A DNA stretch of 64,000 nucleotides, from the NCBI RefSeq assembly GCF_025151535.1, contig NZ_CP102288.1, forward strand, positions 1,307,501 through 1,371,500. Reading direction: 5' to 3'. This stretch comes from Segatella copri DSM 18205. GTDB taxonomy: Bacteria; Bacteroidota; Bacteroidia; Bacteroidales; Bacteroidaceae. A program made the position numbers and the translations under genes. How positions within the stretch are numbered: the stretch's first letter is position 1; the number at the start of each line of letters is the position of its first letter. Shown here piece by piece: positions 18,226 through 28,952 of this stretch. The notes beneath the pieces are model-generated. The model had not been told where the DNA came from. It did no database searches and saw only the letters and a list, made by a program, of their open reading frames with translations.

Positions 18226-19179
18226 TTAATCATCCTTTTTCTCCTGAAGTTTTGCTTCATCCCATAGTTTATCCATTTCTTCTAAGCTCATATCTTTCAA
18301 GTTTTTACCTTGCTTTAAGCTATGATCTTCTACATAGTTGAAACGGCGGATAAACTTCTGGTTGGTTTTCTCCAGCGCATTATCCGGGTTGAGTTTATAG
18401 AGACGTGCTGCATTGATCACAGAGAAGATGAAATCGCCCAATTCCCGGGTAGAATTCTCTTTGTCGCCTTTAGCCAGTTCCACCTTGAGTTCTTCCAGTT
18501 CCTCCTGCACTTTGTCCCACACTTCTTCTTTTTCTTTCCAGTCGAAGCCTACATTTCTAGCCTTGTCCTGAATGCGATAAGCCTTGATAAGAGACGGAAG
18601 AGAATTAGGGACACCGCTCAACACCCGCTCATTTCCATCCTTCTCCTGCTGCTTGATCTGTTCCCAGGTTTTCTCAACAGAAGTAGCAGTTTTCGGCTTG
18701 CTGGCGCCAAGAGCCAAGGTTTCTTCCGAACTGGCAGTTCCAGCCTTCCCGGTTTCTGCTTCTTCAGACTCTCTATATACCACCTGTCCCTCATCGTTGA
18801 TATACATATCAGGATTCGAAACCGTCCAATTTCCTTCCTCCTTCCAGTTGATGAAAGGATGGCGGAACATCAATTTATCTGCCTCCTGATTGCAAACATC
18901 GCAAATATCGAACTCGCCGTCTTCTCTGCCGATGATGCTATAGAACATCACGTGCTCCAACACATCGCCCAACTCCTTCTTGATATCCTTGTAATCGCGC
19001 TTCATCAAGGCGTCACAAAGCTCGAAAGTCTCCTCTATCGTATTCGGACGAAGACTCTCGAATGTCTGCTTTTTATCCCATGGACACTGCAGGCGCAAAC
19101 GGTCCTGCACATCCAGCAAGCGGCTGAACGCCGCCAGTTTTTCTTCTTTCGTATGTCCTTTTCCTGTATTACTAACCAT
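18226..19179 (-). CDS. mazG: Nucleoside triphosphate pyrophosphohydrolase MazG
   Basis: A 317-residue protein with two MazG domains. The first has ETFELCDALMKRDYKDIKKELGD (EExxE-type metal site), the second EELEELKVELAKGDKENSTRELGDF. Between them, residues about 130-185 are a Thr/Ala/Ser-rich linker longer than in E. coli MazG. The enzyme removes pyrophosphate from damaged or excess NTPs. I choose ATG 19177-19179 over an upstream TTG, since a TATCTTTG promoter lies at 19210-19217 on this strand. Confidence 0.93.
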   Translation of the reverse strand: MVSNTGKGHTKEEKLAAFSRLLDVQDRLRLQCPWDKKQTFESLRPNTIEETFELCDALMKRDYKDIKKELGDVLEHVMFYSIIGREDGEFDICDVCNQEADKLMFRHPFINWKEEGNWTVSNPDMYINDEGQVVYRESEEAETGKAGTASSEETLALGASKPKTATSVEKTWEQIKQQEKDGNERVLSGVPNSLPSLIKAYRIQDKARNVGFDWKEKEEVWDKVQEELEELKVELAKGDKENSTRELGDFIFSVINAARLYKLNPDNALEKTNQKFIRRFNYVEDHSLKQGKNLKDMSLEEMDKLWDEAKLQEKKDD

Positions 19180-19209
19180 CGTTTTGTGCAAAAATTAATA
19201 ATTTTGATG

Positions 19210-19247
19210 CAAAGATAGTATTTTTCGCCCAAAAATTAGTATCTTTG
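19210..19247. promoter_or_regulatory. Divergent mazG / valS promoters
   Basis: TATCTTTG occurs on the minus strand (19210-19217) and again on the plus strand (19240-19247). Confidence 0.65.
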
Positions 19248-19299
19248 CACCGTTTTTTAAAGAAAAAGAAAGAAAAAGAATAAAAATTAGATATAAACA

Positions 19300-21981
19300 A
19301 TGGAATTAGCAAGTAAATACGATCCACAAGCAGTGGAAAGTAAATGGTATCAGTACTGGCTCGACAACAAGCTTTTCAGTTCTAAGCCAGATGGTCGTGA
19401 ACCTTATACAGTGGTTATCCCTCCACCAAACGTAACGGGTGTGCTCCACATGGGACACATGCTCAACAATACTATTCAGGATATTCTCGTTCGCCGTGCT
19501 CGCATGGAGGGCAAGAACGCATGTTGGGTACCAGGTACCGACCATGCCAGTATCGCTACCGAGGCAAAGGTTGTAAACCGCCTCGCTCAGCAGGGCATCA
19601 AGAAGACCGACCTTACCCGCGAGGAGTTCCTCAAGCACGCTTGGGACTGGACTCACGAGCATGGTGGCATCATCCTCAAGCAGCTCCGCAAACTCGGTGC
19701 CAGCTGCGATTGGGACCGCACAGCATTCACCATGGACGAGACCCGCTCTCGTGCCGTCATCCACGTATTCTGCGACCTTTACCAGAAGGGACTCATCTAT
19801 CGTGGCGTGCGCATGGTTAACTGGGACCCTAAGGCTCAGACTGCGCTCTCTGACGAGGAGGTTATCTACAAGGACGAGCAATCTAAGCTCTACCACTTGA
19901 AGTATTATGTAGTAGAGCAGGACTGCCAGCAGGTGGATGAGGAGAACGTGATACACAAGGATGAGAAGGGATACTATGCAGTAGTAGCAACCACCCGTCC
20001 TGAGACCATCATGGGCGACTCTGCCATGTGTATCAACCCAGAGGATAAGAAGAATACCTGGTTGAAGGGTAAGCACGTTATCGTGCCTCTCGTAAACCGC
20101 GAGATTCCTGTCATCGAGGATACATACGTAGATATCGAGTTCGGTACTGGTTGCTTGAAGGTAACTCCAGCTCACGATATCAACGACCACGCACTCGGTT
20201 TGAAGCACGGTTTGGAAACCATCGATATCTTCAACGACAATGGTACCATCAGCGAGGCAGCAGGTCTCTATGTTGGTATGGACCGCATGGACGTGCGCAA
20301 GCAGATTTCCATCGACCTTCAGAACGCCGGTCTGATGGAGAAGATTGAGGACTATAATAATAAGGTGGGCTTCTCTGAGCGTACCAATGTGCCTATCGAG
20401 CCAAAGCTCTCTACACAGTGGTTCCTCAAGATGCAGCACTTTGCCGACATCGCCCTTCCTCCAGTAATGGACGATGATATCGAGTTCTATCCTAAGAAGT
20501 ACAAGAACACCTATCGCCACTGGTTGGAGAACATCAAGGACTGGTGTATCAGCCGTCAGCTCTGGTGGGGTCACCGCATCCCTGCCTACTATTTCGACAA
20601 TGCCGGCAAGAAGGATTTCGTGGTAGCTGAGACTGCAGAGGAGGCTCTGAAACTCGCTCAGGAGAAGAATGCCAACATCAAGGCTGAGGATCTTGAGCAG
20701 GAGAGTGACTGCCTCGACACCTGGTTCTCTTCATGGTTGTGGCCTATCTCTCTGTTTGATGGCATCGAGCATCCTGACAATGAGGAGATCAACTACTACT
20801 ACCCTACTTCCGACCTCGTAACTGGTCCGGATATCATCTTCTTCTGGGTAGCACGTATGATCATGGCTGGCTACGAGTATCGTGGCAAGATGCCATTCAA
20901 GCACGTATATTTCACAGGTATCGTTCGCGATAAGCTCGGCCGCAAGATGAGCAAGAGTCTCGGCAACTCACCAGACCCACTGGTTCTGATTGACAAGTTT
21001 GGTGCCGACGGTGTTCGTATGGGTATGATGCTCAGTGCTCCAGCGGGCAACGACATCCTCTTCGACGAGAGCCTCTGCGAGCAGGGACGTAACTTCAACA
21101 ATAAGATCTGGAATGCCTTCCGCCTCGTCAAGGGTTGGGAGACTGCAGATATCGAGCAGCCTAAGAGTGCAGAAATCGCCGTGAAGTGGTTTGATGCCAA
21201 GCTCAAGGAGGTGAACGAGGAGATGCAGAAGCAGTTTAAGGACTACCGTATCTCTGAGGCATTGATGACTGTATATAAGCTGTTCTGGGATGAGTTCTCA
21301 TCCTGGTACCTGGAGATGGTGAAGCCAGCTTACGGCCAGCCTATCGACCAGAAGAGCTACGATGCTACCCTCCGCTTCTTCGATGTCCTCCTGAAGATGT
21401 TGCATCCATTCATGCCATTCATCACCGAGGAGTTGTGGCAGCACATCTACGACCGCAAGGATGGCGAGAGCATCATGCGCGAGAAGCTGGATATTCCTGC
21501 ACCTACAGCCGAGGAGCAGAAGTTGGCAGCAGATATCGAGGCTGTGAAGCAGATTATCGCCGGTGTTCGTACCGTTCGCAACCAGAAGAACATTGCCCAG
21601 AAGGAGCAGTTGTCTCTCCAGGTAGTAGGCAAGAACGATTTCGAGGCTTACAACGACGTAACGCTGAAGATGGCGAACCTTGATAAGATTGAGGTCATCG
21701 CTGAGAAGAGTGCCGATGCATCAAGCTTCATGGTAGGTACCGACGAGTTTGCCGTACCATTGGGCGACCTCATCGACGTAGCTGCCGAGATTGAGAAGGC
21801 AGAGGCTCAGCTCAAGCACTTGGAAGGCTTCCTGATGGGCGTACGCAAGAAGCTCAGCAACGAGAACTTCGTAGCTCACGCACCTGAGAAGGTAGTAGCC
21901 CTGGAGCGCAAGAAGGAAAGCGACTCTGTTGAGAAGATTGCTGCCCTCAAGGCAACCATCGAGGAACTCAAGAAGAAATAA
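19300..21981 (+). CDS. valS: Valyl-tRNA synthetase
   Basis: An 893-residue class I synthetase. [17 protein letters not shown] carries the HIGH-type motif, [15 protein letters not shown] the KMSKS loop, and TGTDHAS-like [16 protein letters not shown] the catalytic core. The editing domain lies between ([15 protein letters not shown]). The C-terminal coiled coil is [24 protein letters not shown]. Length is normal. Antisense open frames here are codon-bias shadows. Confidence 0.98.
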   Translation: MELASKYDPQAVESKWYQYWLDNKLFSSKPDGREPYTVVIPPPNVTGVLHMGHMLNNTIQDILVRRARMEGKNACWVPGTDHASIATEAKVVNRLAQQGIKKTDLTREEFLKHAWDWTHEHGGIILKQLRKLGASCDWDRTAFTMDETRSRAVIHVFCDLYQKGLIYRGVRMVNWDPKAQTALSDEEVIYKDEQSKLYHLKYYVVEQDCQQVDEENVIHKDEKGYYAVVATTRPETIMGDSAMCINPEDKKNTWLKGKHVIVPLVNREIPVIEDTYVDIEFGTGCLKVTPAHDINDHALGLKHGLETIDIFNDNGTISEAAGLYVGMDRMDVRKQISIDLQNAGLMEKIEDYNNKVGFSERTNVPIEPKLSTQWFLKMQHFADIALPPVMDDDIEFYPKKYKNTYRHWLENIKDWCISRQLWWGHRIPAYYFDNAGKKDFVVAETAEEALKLAQEKNANIKAEDLEQESDCLDTWFSSWLWPISLFDGIEHPDNEEINYYYPTSDLVTGPDIIFFWVARMIMAGYEYRGKMPFKHVYFTGIVRDKLGRKMSKSLGNSPDPLVLIDKFGADGVRMGMMLSAPAGNDILFDESLCEQGRNFNNKIWNAFRLVKGWETADIEQPKSAEIAVKWFDAKLKEVNEEMQKQFKDYRISEALMTVYKLFWDEFSSWYLEMVKPAYGQPIDQKSYDATLRFFDVLLKMLHPFMPFITEELWQHIYDRKDGESIMREKLDIPAPTAEEQKLAADIEAVKQIIAGVRTVRNQKNIAQKEQLSLQVVGKNDFEAYNDVTLKMANLDKIEVIAEKSADASSFMVGTDEFAVPLGDLIDVAAEIEKAEAQLKHLEGFLMGVRKKLSNENFVAHAPEKVVALERKKESDSVEKIAALKATIEELKKK

Positions 21982-21995
21982 TAGTATTATATTTA

Positions 21996-22088
21996 ATGTT
22001 GAATGTTGAGTGTAGAATGTTGAATTAGTCAAGCTGATTCGTTAGCAAGATTGCAACTCAACATTCAACATTCAACATTCAACATTTT
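21996..22088. repeat. (AACATTC)n inverted repeat upstream of the C11 protease
   Basis: AATGTTGAATGTTGAG-like units at 21996-22025 are mirrored by CAACATTCAACATTCAACAT at 22056-22088, giving a stem of about 25 bp with a 30-nt loop. Related words occur at 505-596 and 42456-42482. Confidence 0.65.
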
Positions 22089-22093
22089 TAATT

Positions 22094-23389
22094 ATGATCA
22101 AGAAGCTTTTCACCTTATTTATATGTACGCTATCTCTAGCAGCAACTTTCACCAGTTGTGGAGATGAAGCTATTGATGTTGAAAGCGTCAACAAGCAGAC
22201 TATCTTCGTCTTCTATCCTTGGACGGGTGGAACCAGCTCTACTGGTCTGAAATATTTCCTGGAAAACAATGTAGATAGCATGTGCGCTGGCATCGTAGAC
22301 AAAAAGGGCCTTACCAATGCCAGAGTATTAGTTTTCTTCACCGAAAAATACAATGAAAGTACGCTCTACGATCTTCAGTATGATGCAGCAACCAAAACCG
22401 TGAAACGTGTTCCTATCAAGAAATACGAAGGCAACAGTCATTGTACAGCAGAAGGATTTGCAGATTTACTGAACGATGTAAGACAAAACGCAGAAGCCCT
22501 CAACTATTCTCTGATTATCGGAGCACATGGTTGCGGCTGGACATACGCCAACGATTGGGTAAACTATCCATATATGGCAAGACCGAAGGCTGGTTCTACC
22601 GAAAAGGGAAATGATAAAAATACCATTGTATCCACAACAACTTCTGATCATTTCAGTGGCATTCAATTTGGCAATGATCCAAACAGACCTGCCACTCGTT
22701 TCTTCGGAAGTGTCAGTTTATCAGACAACGCCATCGATATTTCCACCTTGGCCGAAGGCATCAAGCTCAGCGGACTCAAGATGCAATACATCCTCTTTGA
22801 TGCCTGTTACATGGGCAATGTGGAGACGGCTTACGAGCTGAAAGATGTAACCAATTTTCTGATCAGTTCAAGTAGCGAAGTGATGGGCGAAGGCATCCCA
22901 TACAAGACGATATGGAGTTATCTCTGCTCATCAGCCCCTAACTATTCCAGCGCAGTATCAGGCATCGTCAACTTCTATAGGAATTCCGATATTCCATACT
23001 GCAACATGGCTGCAATAGACTGCCGACAGATAGACAAACTGGCAAGTATCATGAAGGAGATTAACAGCAAGTATACATTAGCTTCGACAGTGCCGCTCAA
23101 TTCCATACAGACTTTGGACGGTTTCTCTCCCAACCTTTTCTACGACATGAGTGTATACATAGATAGTCTTGTTCCAAGCGGCTCTCTGAAAGACAAAGTT
23201 CATTCACAGATGAAACTCACAATCAAAGCTGCTGCTCATACAGATGAAGCTTATACAATGTTAATGAGTTATAGCGGTACAACCTTTAAAGTGAAAAATT
23301 ATTGCGGTCTTTCTATCTCCGACCCTAGCCAGCACAGCGTAGCTATCAAGGGAAGAGAGAAAACAGCATGGTGGAAAGCTACACACTAA
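22094..23389 (+). CDS. Clostripain-family (C11) cysteine peptidase, lipoprotein
   Basis: A 431-residue exported lipoprotein (signal peptide, lipobox ATFTSCGDE). The catalytic dyad of family C11 is visible: histidine in LIIGAHGCGW and cysteine in ILFDACYMGNVETAYEL. SSSEVMGEGIPY is the conserved segment after the cysteine. Such proteases cleave after Lys/Arg and are common in gut Bacteroidales, where some process toxins or surface proteins; the substrate here is unknown. It is probably monocistronic. Confidence 0.9.
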   Translation: MIKKLFTLFICTLSLAATFTSCGDEAIDVESVNKQTIFVFYPWTGGTSSTGLKYFLENNVDSMCAGIVDKKGLTNARVLVFFTEKYNESTLYDLQYDAATKTVKRVPIKKYEGNSHCTAEGFADLLNDVRQNAEALNYSLIIGAHGCGWTYANDWVNYPYMARPKAGSTEKGNDKNTIVSTTTSDHFSGIQFGNDPNRPATRFFGSVSLSDNAIDISTLAEGIKLSGLKMQYILFDACYMGNVETAYELKDVTNFLISSSSEVMGEGIPYKTIWSYLCSSAPNYSSAVSGIVNFYRNSDIPYCNMAAIDCRQIDKLASIMKEINSKYTLASTVPLNSIQTLDGFSPNLFYDMSVYIDSLVPSGSLKDKVHSQMKLTIKAAAHTDEAYTMLMSYSGTTFKVKNYCGLSISDPSQHSVAIKGREKTAWWKATH

Positions 23390-23454
23390 TCATCAATGAA
23401 GAGTGAAAGAAACTCCTTATTGGCTTTTAAGAAAAATATTATATAAAAGAATAC

Positions 23455-24465
23455 ATGATGGAATATTTTATCATTGAGAATAACGGACAGCAAGCGGGTC
23501 CATTCAGCCTGGAGCAACTCGTCCAGAAGGCTATCACACCCGAAACCCTTGTTTGGGCACAAGGCATGAAAGACTGGACTCCAGCTTGGAAAATAGCAGA
23601 ACTGAAGACTGTTCTTGAAACTGTAGAAGCAATCAAGGCTAATACAGCCAACAAAGAAAATGCAGAAGGAACATCAGCAGATGCAGCCGGCAACAACGGG
23701 ACAGAAGCAGCAAACTTTCAGGCTGCAAACCAGCAGGGTTTCCAGCAGGCACAGCAGGAAGCTTACCAGCAAGGCTTTCTGCACGGCGCTGCCATGAACC
23801 AGGGCTACAGACAGGAACCGGAAAAGAAAAAATCGAGCAAGACTCTCTGGAAAATCATCTTAGGTCTTATCGTACTTCTCTTCCTGGTTTTCGCCATAAC
23901 CAATCCAGGACCTGAAGCCCATAAAGAAAAGGTAAAGACTGAGGCAGCCAAGGCTATCGACAAGGCTACAGAAACCAGTGATAACAACTTCTTCACCCAA
24001 AGCATCCGTTCCATTGCCAAAATGATGGCAGGAAGCGCTATCGATGAAGTGATGAACCAGCTCTTCGAATACCACAACTATATCGTATGCTCTAAGGGAA
24101 CCGTTGAGTTTAATGGCAAGCAGCACACCGTAAGCTTCGGAATCCTTGGCAGCGTTTACACGATGAATGCTGATGATATGGTGAAGGCGCTGGAAGGTGC
24201 CGACAATCTGCAGATAGAAGAAACCACCAGCTCATCAACCGATGAATCCCCTTCGGTAAGCGATAATAGCAGCGATGGTTCAGAAGAAGACGGACTGGGC
24301 GCTTCCGTTCAGAAGAAACTGGAAGACAAGGCAAACCAGGCCATGGATCAGGCTGCCGACAAGGTAAGCAAGAAACTGGAAGAGAAAATCAACCAGAAAC
24401 TCGATGAAGCAACCGATTCTTCAACCGTAGAAAAGATTCTCGACAAGATTCTGGAACTGATCTAG
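23455..24465 (+). CDS. GYF_2 (DUF4339) domain membrane protein
   Basis: A 336-residue protein. Residues about 3-50 are a GYF_2/DUF4339 module (YFIIENNGQQAGPFSLEQLV ... WTPAWKIAEL). A glutamine-rich segment of residues about 80-120 follows, then a transmembrane helix (ILGLIVLLFLVFAI), then an acidic and lysine-rich coiled-coil tail. The family is widespread in Bacteroidota and probably mediates protein interaction at the membrane. No catalytic motif seen. Confidence 0.85.
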   Translation: MMEYFIIENNGQQAGPFSLEQLVQKAITPETLVWAQGMKDWTPAWKIAELKTVLETVEAIKANTANKENAEGTSADAAGNNGTEAANFQAANQQGFQQAQQEAYQQGFLHGAAMNQGYRQEPEKKKSSKTLWKIILGLIVLLFLVFAITNPGPEAHKEKVKTEAAKAIDKATETSDNNFFTQSIRSIAKMMAGSAIDEVMNQLFEYHNYIVCSKGTVEFNGKQHTVSFGILGSVYTMNADDMVKALEGADNLQIEETTSSSTDESPSVSDNSSDGSEEDGLGASVQKKLEDKANQAMDQAADKVSKKLEEKINQKLDEATDSSTVEKILDKILELI

Positions 24466-24519
24466 CATCAGAAATCCGAAGAAACATAAGAAACATGACA
24501 CATTTCTCAATATGACAGC

Positions 24520-24549
24520 ATGGCGGCTTGACGTATATCAAGCCGCCAT
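24520..24549. terminator. Strong hairpin after the DUF4339 gene
   Basis: ATGGCGGCTTGA pairs perfectly with TCAAGCCGCCAT across a 6-nt loop. No T run follows, so it may act as an RNA stability element rather than a classical terminator. Confidence 0.55.
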
Positions 24550-24634
24550 TGCTGTTTAGTTGACGTGTATCAAAAAAAGCCTCTTCTTCATCATTTTGTC
24601 ATGTCTTTGTGACAGATATTCAAGAAAAAGGCAT

Positions 24635-24642
24635 TACCTTTG
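24635..24642 (+). promoter_or_regulatory. Promoter of the microprotein transcript
   Basis: TACCTTTG on the plus strand; the transcript would start near 24648 and run to the hairpin at 25092. Confidence 0.55.
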
Positions 24643-24730
24643 CACCAGAAAACAGTGAGATTGTAATAAGGATAATGTAAAACAGGAGACCTCACATGGA
24701 GGCTCCACAAAGAAAGAAAGGAAACAAATT

Positions 24731-24820
24731 ATGATGACGACAGTAATGATTCTTACAGTTGTGGCAGCAATGATTGCCAAAGCTGTGAATGTAAACAACA
24801 ACATGGAGCTGGGCAAGTAA
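24731..24820 (+). CDS. Hydrophobic microprotein, 29 residues
   Basis: Begins MMTTVMILTVVAAMIAKAVN and ends NNNMELGK. The first 18 residues form one hydrophobic, membrane-type helix. A 12-residue frame (24696-24734, MEAPQRKKGNKL) ends in an ATGA overlap with this start, a sign of translational coupling. There is a dedicated promoter upstream and a terminator downstream. Function unknown; a small membrane peptide is the most I can say. Confidence 0.5.
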   Translation: MMTTVMILTVVAAMIAKAVNVNNNMELGK

Positions 24821-24902
24821 AATTGACCACCGTTCATGAACAAAAGGAAAAAGAAAATGGCAGAAATGCCAAGTATTAATTTTTTAAAAAAGGATAACGA
24901 TT

Positions 24903-25022
24903 ATGAAAACAATGTATGCAAACATCAAGAAGGCCTTGAAGGCTATTCTTGCAAATTACATGAGCGCAATGAAAATGTATGGTGAGGCTTTGAACAGAAG
25001 CCGTGGTTGTGCTTGCGTATAA
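24903..25022 (+). CDS. Amphipathic microprotein, 39 residues, ending CACV
   Basis: Begins MKTMYANIKKALKAILANYM and ends NRSRGCACV. An AAAAAAGGAT purine stretch sits 9 nt upstream of the ATG. The middle is a cationic amphipathic helix, and the C-terminus has two cysteines. A second frame starting at 24836 overlaps it but has no helix-like pattern. I think I have seen similar short proteins in Prevotella genomes, but cannot name a family. It shares the transcript with the 29-residue peptide. Confidence 0.55.
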   Translation: MKTMYANIKKALKAILANYMSAMKMYGEALNRSRGCACV

Positions 25023-25091
25023 GGGTTCCAATCCCTTCATGCTGCGGCATAAACTAGATTGAAAGCAAAAAGTAATTACGTTTAAATAAAG

Positions 25092-25129
25092 AAAAAGCGT
25101 GTAAGTTACCATACTTACACGCTTTTTTT
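25092..25129 (+). terminator. Terminator of the microprotein transcript
   Basis: AAAAAGCGTGTAAGT pairs with ACTTACACGCTTTTT, followed by more T. A -7 element for the next gene (TATCTTTG, 25131-25138) follows immediately. Confidence 0.85.
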
Positions 25130-25174
25130 GTATCTTTGCAACCGGTTTAGTAAAGATTTTAAAAAGAAGAAACG

Positions 25175-25600
25175 ATGAACTCACAAGATATGATCAGCAG
25201 GCTGGAATCGAAAGGCATTCGGCCAACCGCCAACCGCATACTCGTAATGAAGACCCTGATGGGCGAACAGAACCCGCAGAGTCTGAGCAATCTGGAACGA
25301 AAGATGGTTTCGATGGACAAGTCGAGCATCTTCCGTACCCTTACCCTCTTTCTGGAACATGATGTGGTACATGCCTTCGAAGATGGGCGAGGCGTACTCT
25401 GCTACGAACTCTGCGAAGAAAAAGGGGCTTGCGATCATCACGACGGGCATATTCATTTCTACTGCGAATCTTGCCAGCGTTCCTTCTGTATGGAGGATAT
25501 CCATATTCCAAGTTTCGAGCTGCCCGAAGGCTTTTACCCCCACTCTATTTCCTTTGTCATCAAAGGCGAATGCCCGGATTGCAGAAAGAAACACCAGTAA
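25175..25600 (+). CDS. Fur-family transcriptional regulator (second copy)
   Basis: A 141-residue Fur-family protein. The winged helix includes SKGIRPTANRILVMKTLM and MDKSSIFRTLTLFLEHDVVHAF. The metal sites are suggested by DHHDGHIHFYCESC and by CPDCRKKHQ at the C-terminus. The HHDGHIHFYC arrangement fits Fur or Zur; specificity is undecided. It has its own promoter and lies just upstream of the thiamine operon, without evidence of a link. Confidence 0.9.
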   Translation: MNSQDMISRLESKGIRPTANRILVMKTLMGEQNPQSLSNLERKMVSMDKSSIFRTLTLFLEHDVVHAFEDGRGVLCYELCEEKGACDHHDGHIHFYCESCQRSFCMEDIHIPSFELPEGFYPHSISFVIKGECPDCRKKHQ

Positions 25601-25672
25601 AACGAAAGGTACATTCTGCGTTAATTTAGCATAAATATTTTTGAAATTCTATTGTTTTTCCGATATTATCAT

Positions 25673-25680
25673 TACTTTTG
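25673..25680 (+). promoter_or_regulatory. Promoter of the thiamine operon
   Basis: TACTTTTG, a few nucleotides before the TPP aptamer. Confidence 0.6.
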
Positions 25681-25685
25681 CAAGC

Positions 25686-25768
25686 GATTATCACGGGGTG
25701 CTGAAAGATTCGGCTGAGATGATACCCATTGAACCTGATGCAGGTAATGCTGTCGCAGGGATATTTGA
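25686..25768 (+). promoter_or_regulatory. TPP riboswitch (THI element)
   Basis: The conserved aptamer words are present in order: CGGGGTGCTG, GGCTGAGATGATACCC, GAACCTGAT and GCAGGTAATGC followed by CGCAGGGA. The thiamine pyrophosphate-sensing RNA lies about 135 nt upstream of thiS and should reduce expression when thiamine is abundant. No obvious intrinsic terminator separates it from thiS, so control of translation initiation is plausible. Confidence 0.95.
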
Positions 25769-25902
25769 TAGTGCTTTATTTTTTCTCTTAAGGCTTTCAT
25801 CTGGAAGTTCACCGTGTTTGATTACATATTATCTTATCATCGCTTTCGGGCGATAGAAAAACGTAAACAAACGGATTATTCATCATATAAAACGAACAGA
25901 AT

Positions 25903-26100
25903 ATGAAAGTAACTATCAACAACAAAGAGACCGAGACACAGGCTAAAACCATCAGGGAGTTAGCCCAGGAACTCGATTTGCCAGCTACAGGAGTTGCAGT
26001 AGCTATTAGTAACGAAATGGTGCCTCGTGATGAATGGGAAAACACAATCATCGCAGAAGGAGCAGACATCGTTATCGTAAAAGCGTTCTGCGGAGGATAA
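25903..26100 (+). CDS. thiS: Sulfur carrier protein ThiS
   Basis: A 65-residue ubiquitin-like carrier ending in the diagnostic Gly-Gly (KAFCGG), whose C-terminus is thiocarboxylated to donate sulfur for the thiazole ring. VAVAISNEMVPRDEW is the conserved core. First gene of the riboswitch-controlled operon. A gap of 87 nt separates it from thiG. Confidence 0.96.
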   Translation: MKVTINNKETETQAKTIRELAQELDLPATGVAVAISNEMVPRDEWENTIIAEGADIVIVKAFCGG

Positions 26101-26187
26101 TGGTCCCAGAATACTGCGGAAAAGAATCACCCAAAAGTACTTTTCCTACAGAAATGAAAACAAAAATAACAACTCTATAATAAAACA

Positions 26188-26961
26188 ATGGAAAAATTAG
26201 TAATCGCAGGCAGAGAGTTTAACTCACGCCTCTTCTTGGGCACAGGAAAGTTTAACAACAATGCCCTCATGGCTGAAGCCATCAAAGCATCAGAAACAGA
26301 AATGGTTACTGTTGCTATGAAACGTATCGAACTCGAAGACAAGCAGGACGACCTGCTCTCTCATATCGTGCAGAACCCAAATATCCAGCTCCTTCCTAAC
26401 ACCAGTGGCGTGCGCAACGCCGAGGAGGCTGTATTCGCAGCACAGATGGCTCGCGAGGCTTTCGGAACCAACTGGCTCAAGCTCGAAATCCACCCAGACC
26501 CTCGCTATCTTCTTCCAGACTCTATCGAGACGCTGAAGGCTACCGAGAAACTGGTAAAGCTCGGTTTCGTGGTATTGCCATATTGCCAGGCAGACCCTAC
26601 CCTCTGCAAGCACCTCGAAGAGGCTGGTGCTGCTACCGTGATGCCACTCGCTGCACCTATCGGTACCAACAAGGGATTGAGAATGAAGGACTTCCTGCAG
26701 ATCATCATCGAGCAGGCTACTGTTCCTGTGGTAGTAGATGCAGGTATCGGTGCACCTAGCCACGCAGCCGAAGCCATGGAGATGGGTGCCAGCGCTTGCT
26801 TGGTTAACACAGCCATCGCCGTTGCCGGTGACCCTGTAGAGATGGCCAAGGCATTCAAGGAAGCAGTAGTATGCGGTCGCCGTGCATACGAGGCAGGTCT
26901 CGGAGCCATCAGCGATTGTGCCGAGGCAAGTTCTCCTCTCACCGCATTCCTCAACGAATAA
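26188..26961 (+). CDS. thiG: Thiazole synthase ThiG
   Basis: A 257-residue TIM-barrel enzyme that condenses DXP, dehydroglycine and ThiS thiocarboxylate to the thiazole phosphate. It contains [26 protein letters not shown] with the Schiff-base lysine region, [14 protein letters not shown] and [19 protein letters not shown]. Length is normal. Confidence 0.97.
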   Translation: MEKLVIAGREFNSRLFLGTGKFNNNALMAEAIKASETEMVTVAMKRIELEDKQDDLLSHIVQNPNIQLLPNTSGVRNAEEAVFAAQMAREAFGTNWLKLEIHPDPRYLLPDSIETLKATEKLVKLGFVVLPYCQADPTLCKHLEEAGAATVMPLAAPIGTNKGLRMKDFLQIIIEQATVPVVVDAGIGAPSHAAEAMEMGASACLVNTAIAVAGDPVEMAKAFKEAVVCGRRAYEAGLGAISDCAEASSPLTAFLNE

Positions 26962-27002
26962 TTATAATATAATAATATATATATGATAATATAAAGGCAT
27001 GA

Positions 27003-28769
<1,767 letters not shown>

Positions 28770-28787
28770 CTAAACATTCGCATGTGG

Positions 28788-28939
28788 GGAAGTTAAAGGA
28801 GTTAAGGAAGTTAAGGAGTTAAGACGTATGTCTTGCTGCTTAAAAAACTACGCCAAAAAGACTATTGTCTTAACTCCTCAGCGACCGTAGGGAGCGATAA
28901 CTTCTTTAACTCCTTTAACTCCTGAACTTGCGAAACTTG
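28788..28939. repeat. About 150-bp dispersed repeat (copy A), MITE-like
   Basis: The thiC-thiH spacer is filled by an element nearly identical to the inverted copy at 63541-63689; I count two substitutions. Its ends carry inverted runs of AGTTAAAGGAGTTAAGG and TTAACTCCTTTAACTCC, and the centre holds AAAAACTACGCCAAAAAGAC. It has no coding capacity. A small non-autonomous mobile element or a REP-type repeat are both possible. Confidence 0.8.
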
Positions 28940-28952
28940 AAAAAGTAAGAAA

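Noticed and set aside
19306..20574. 422-codon open frame antisense to valS
   Set aside because: Mirror of a highly expressed gene with biased codons; no domain, no promoter or ribosome binding site.
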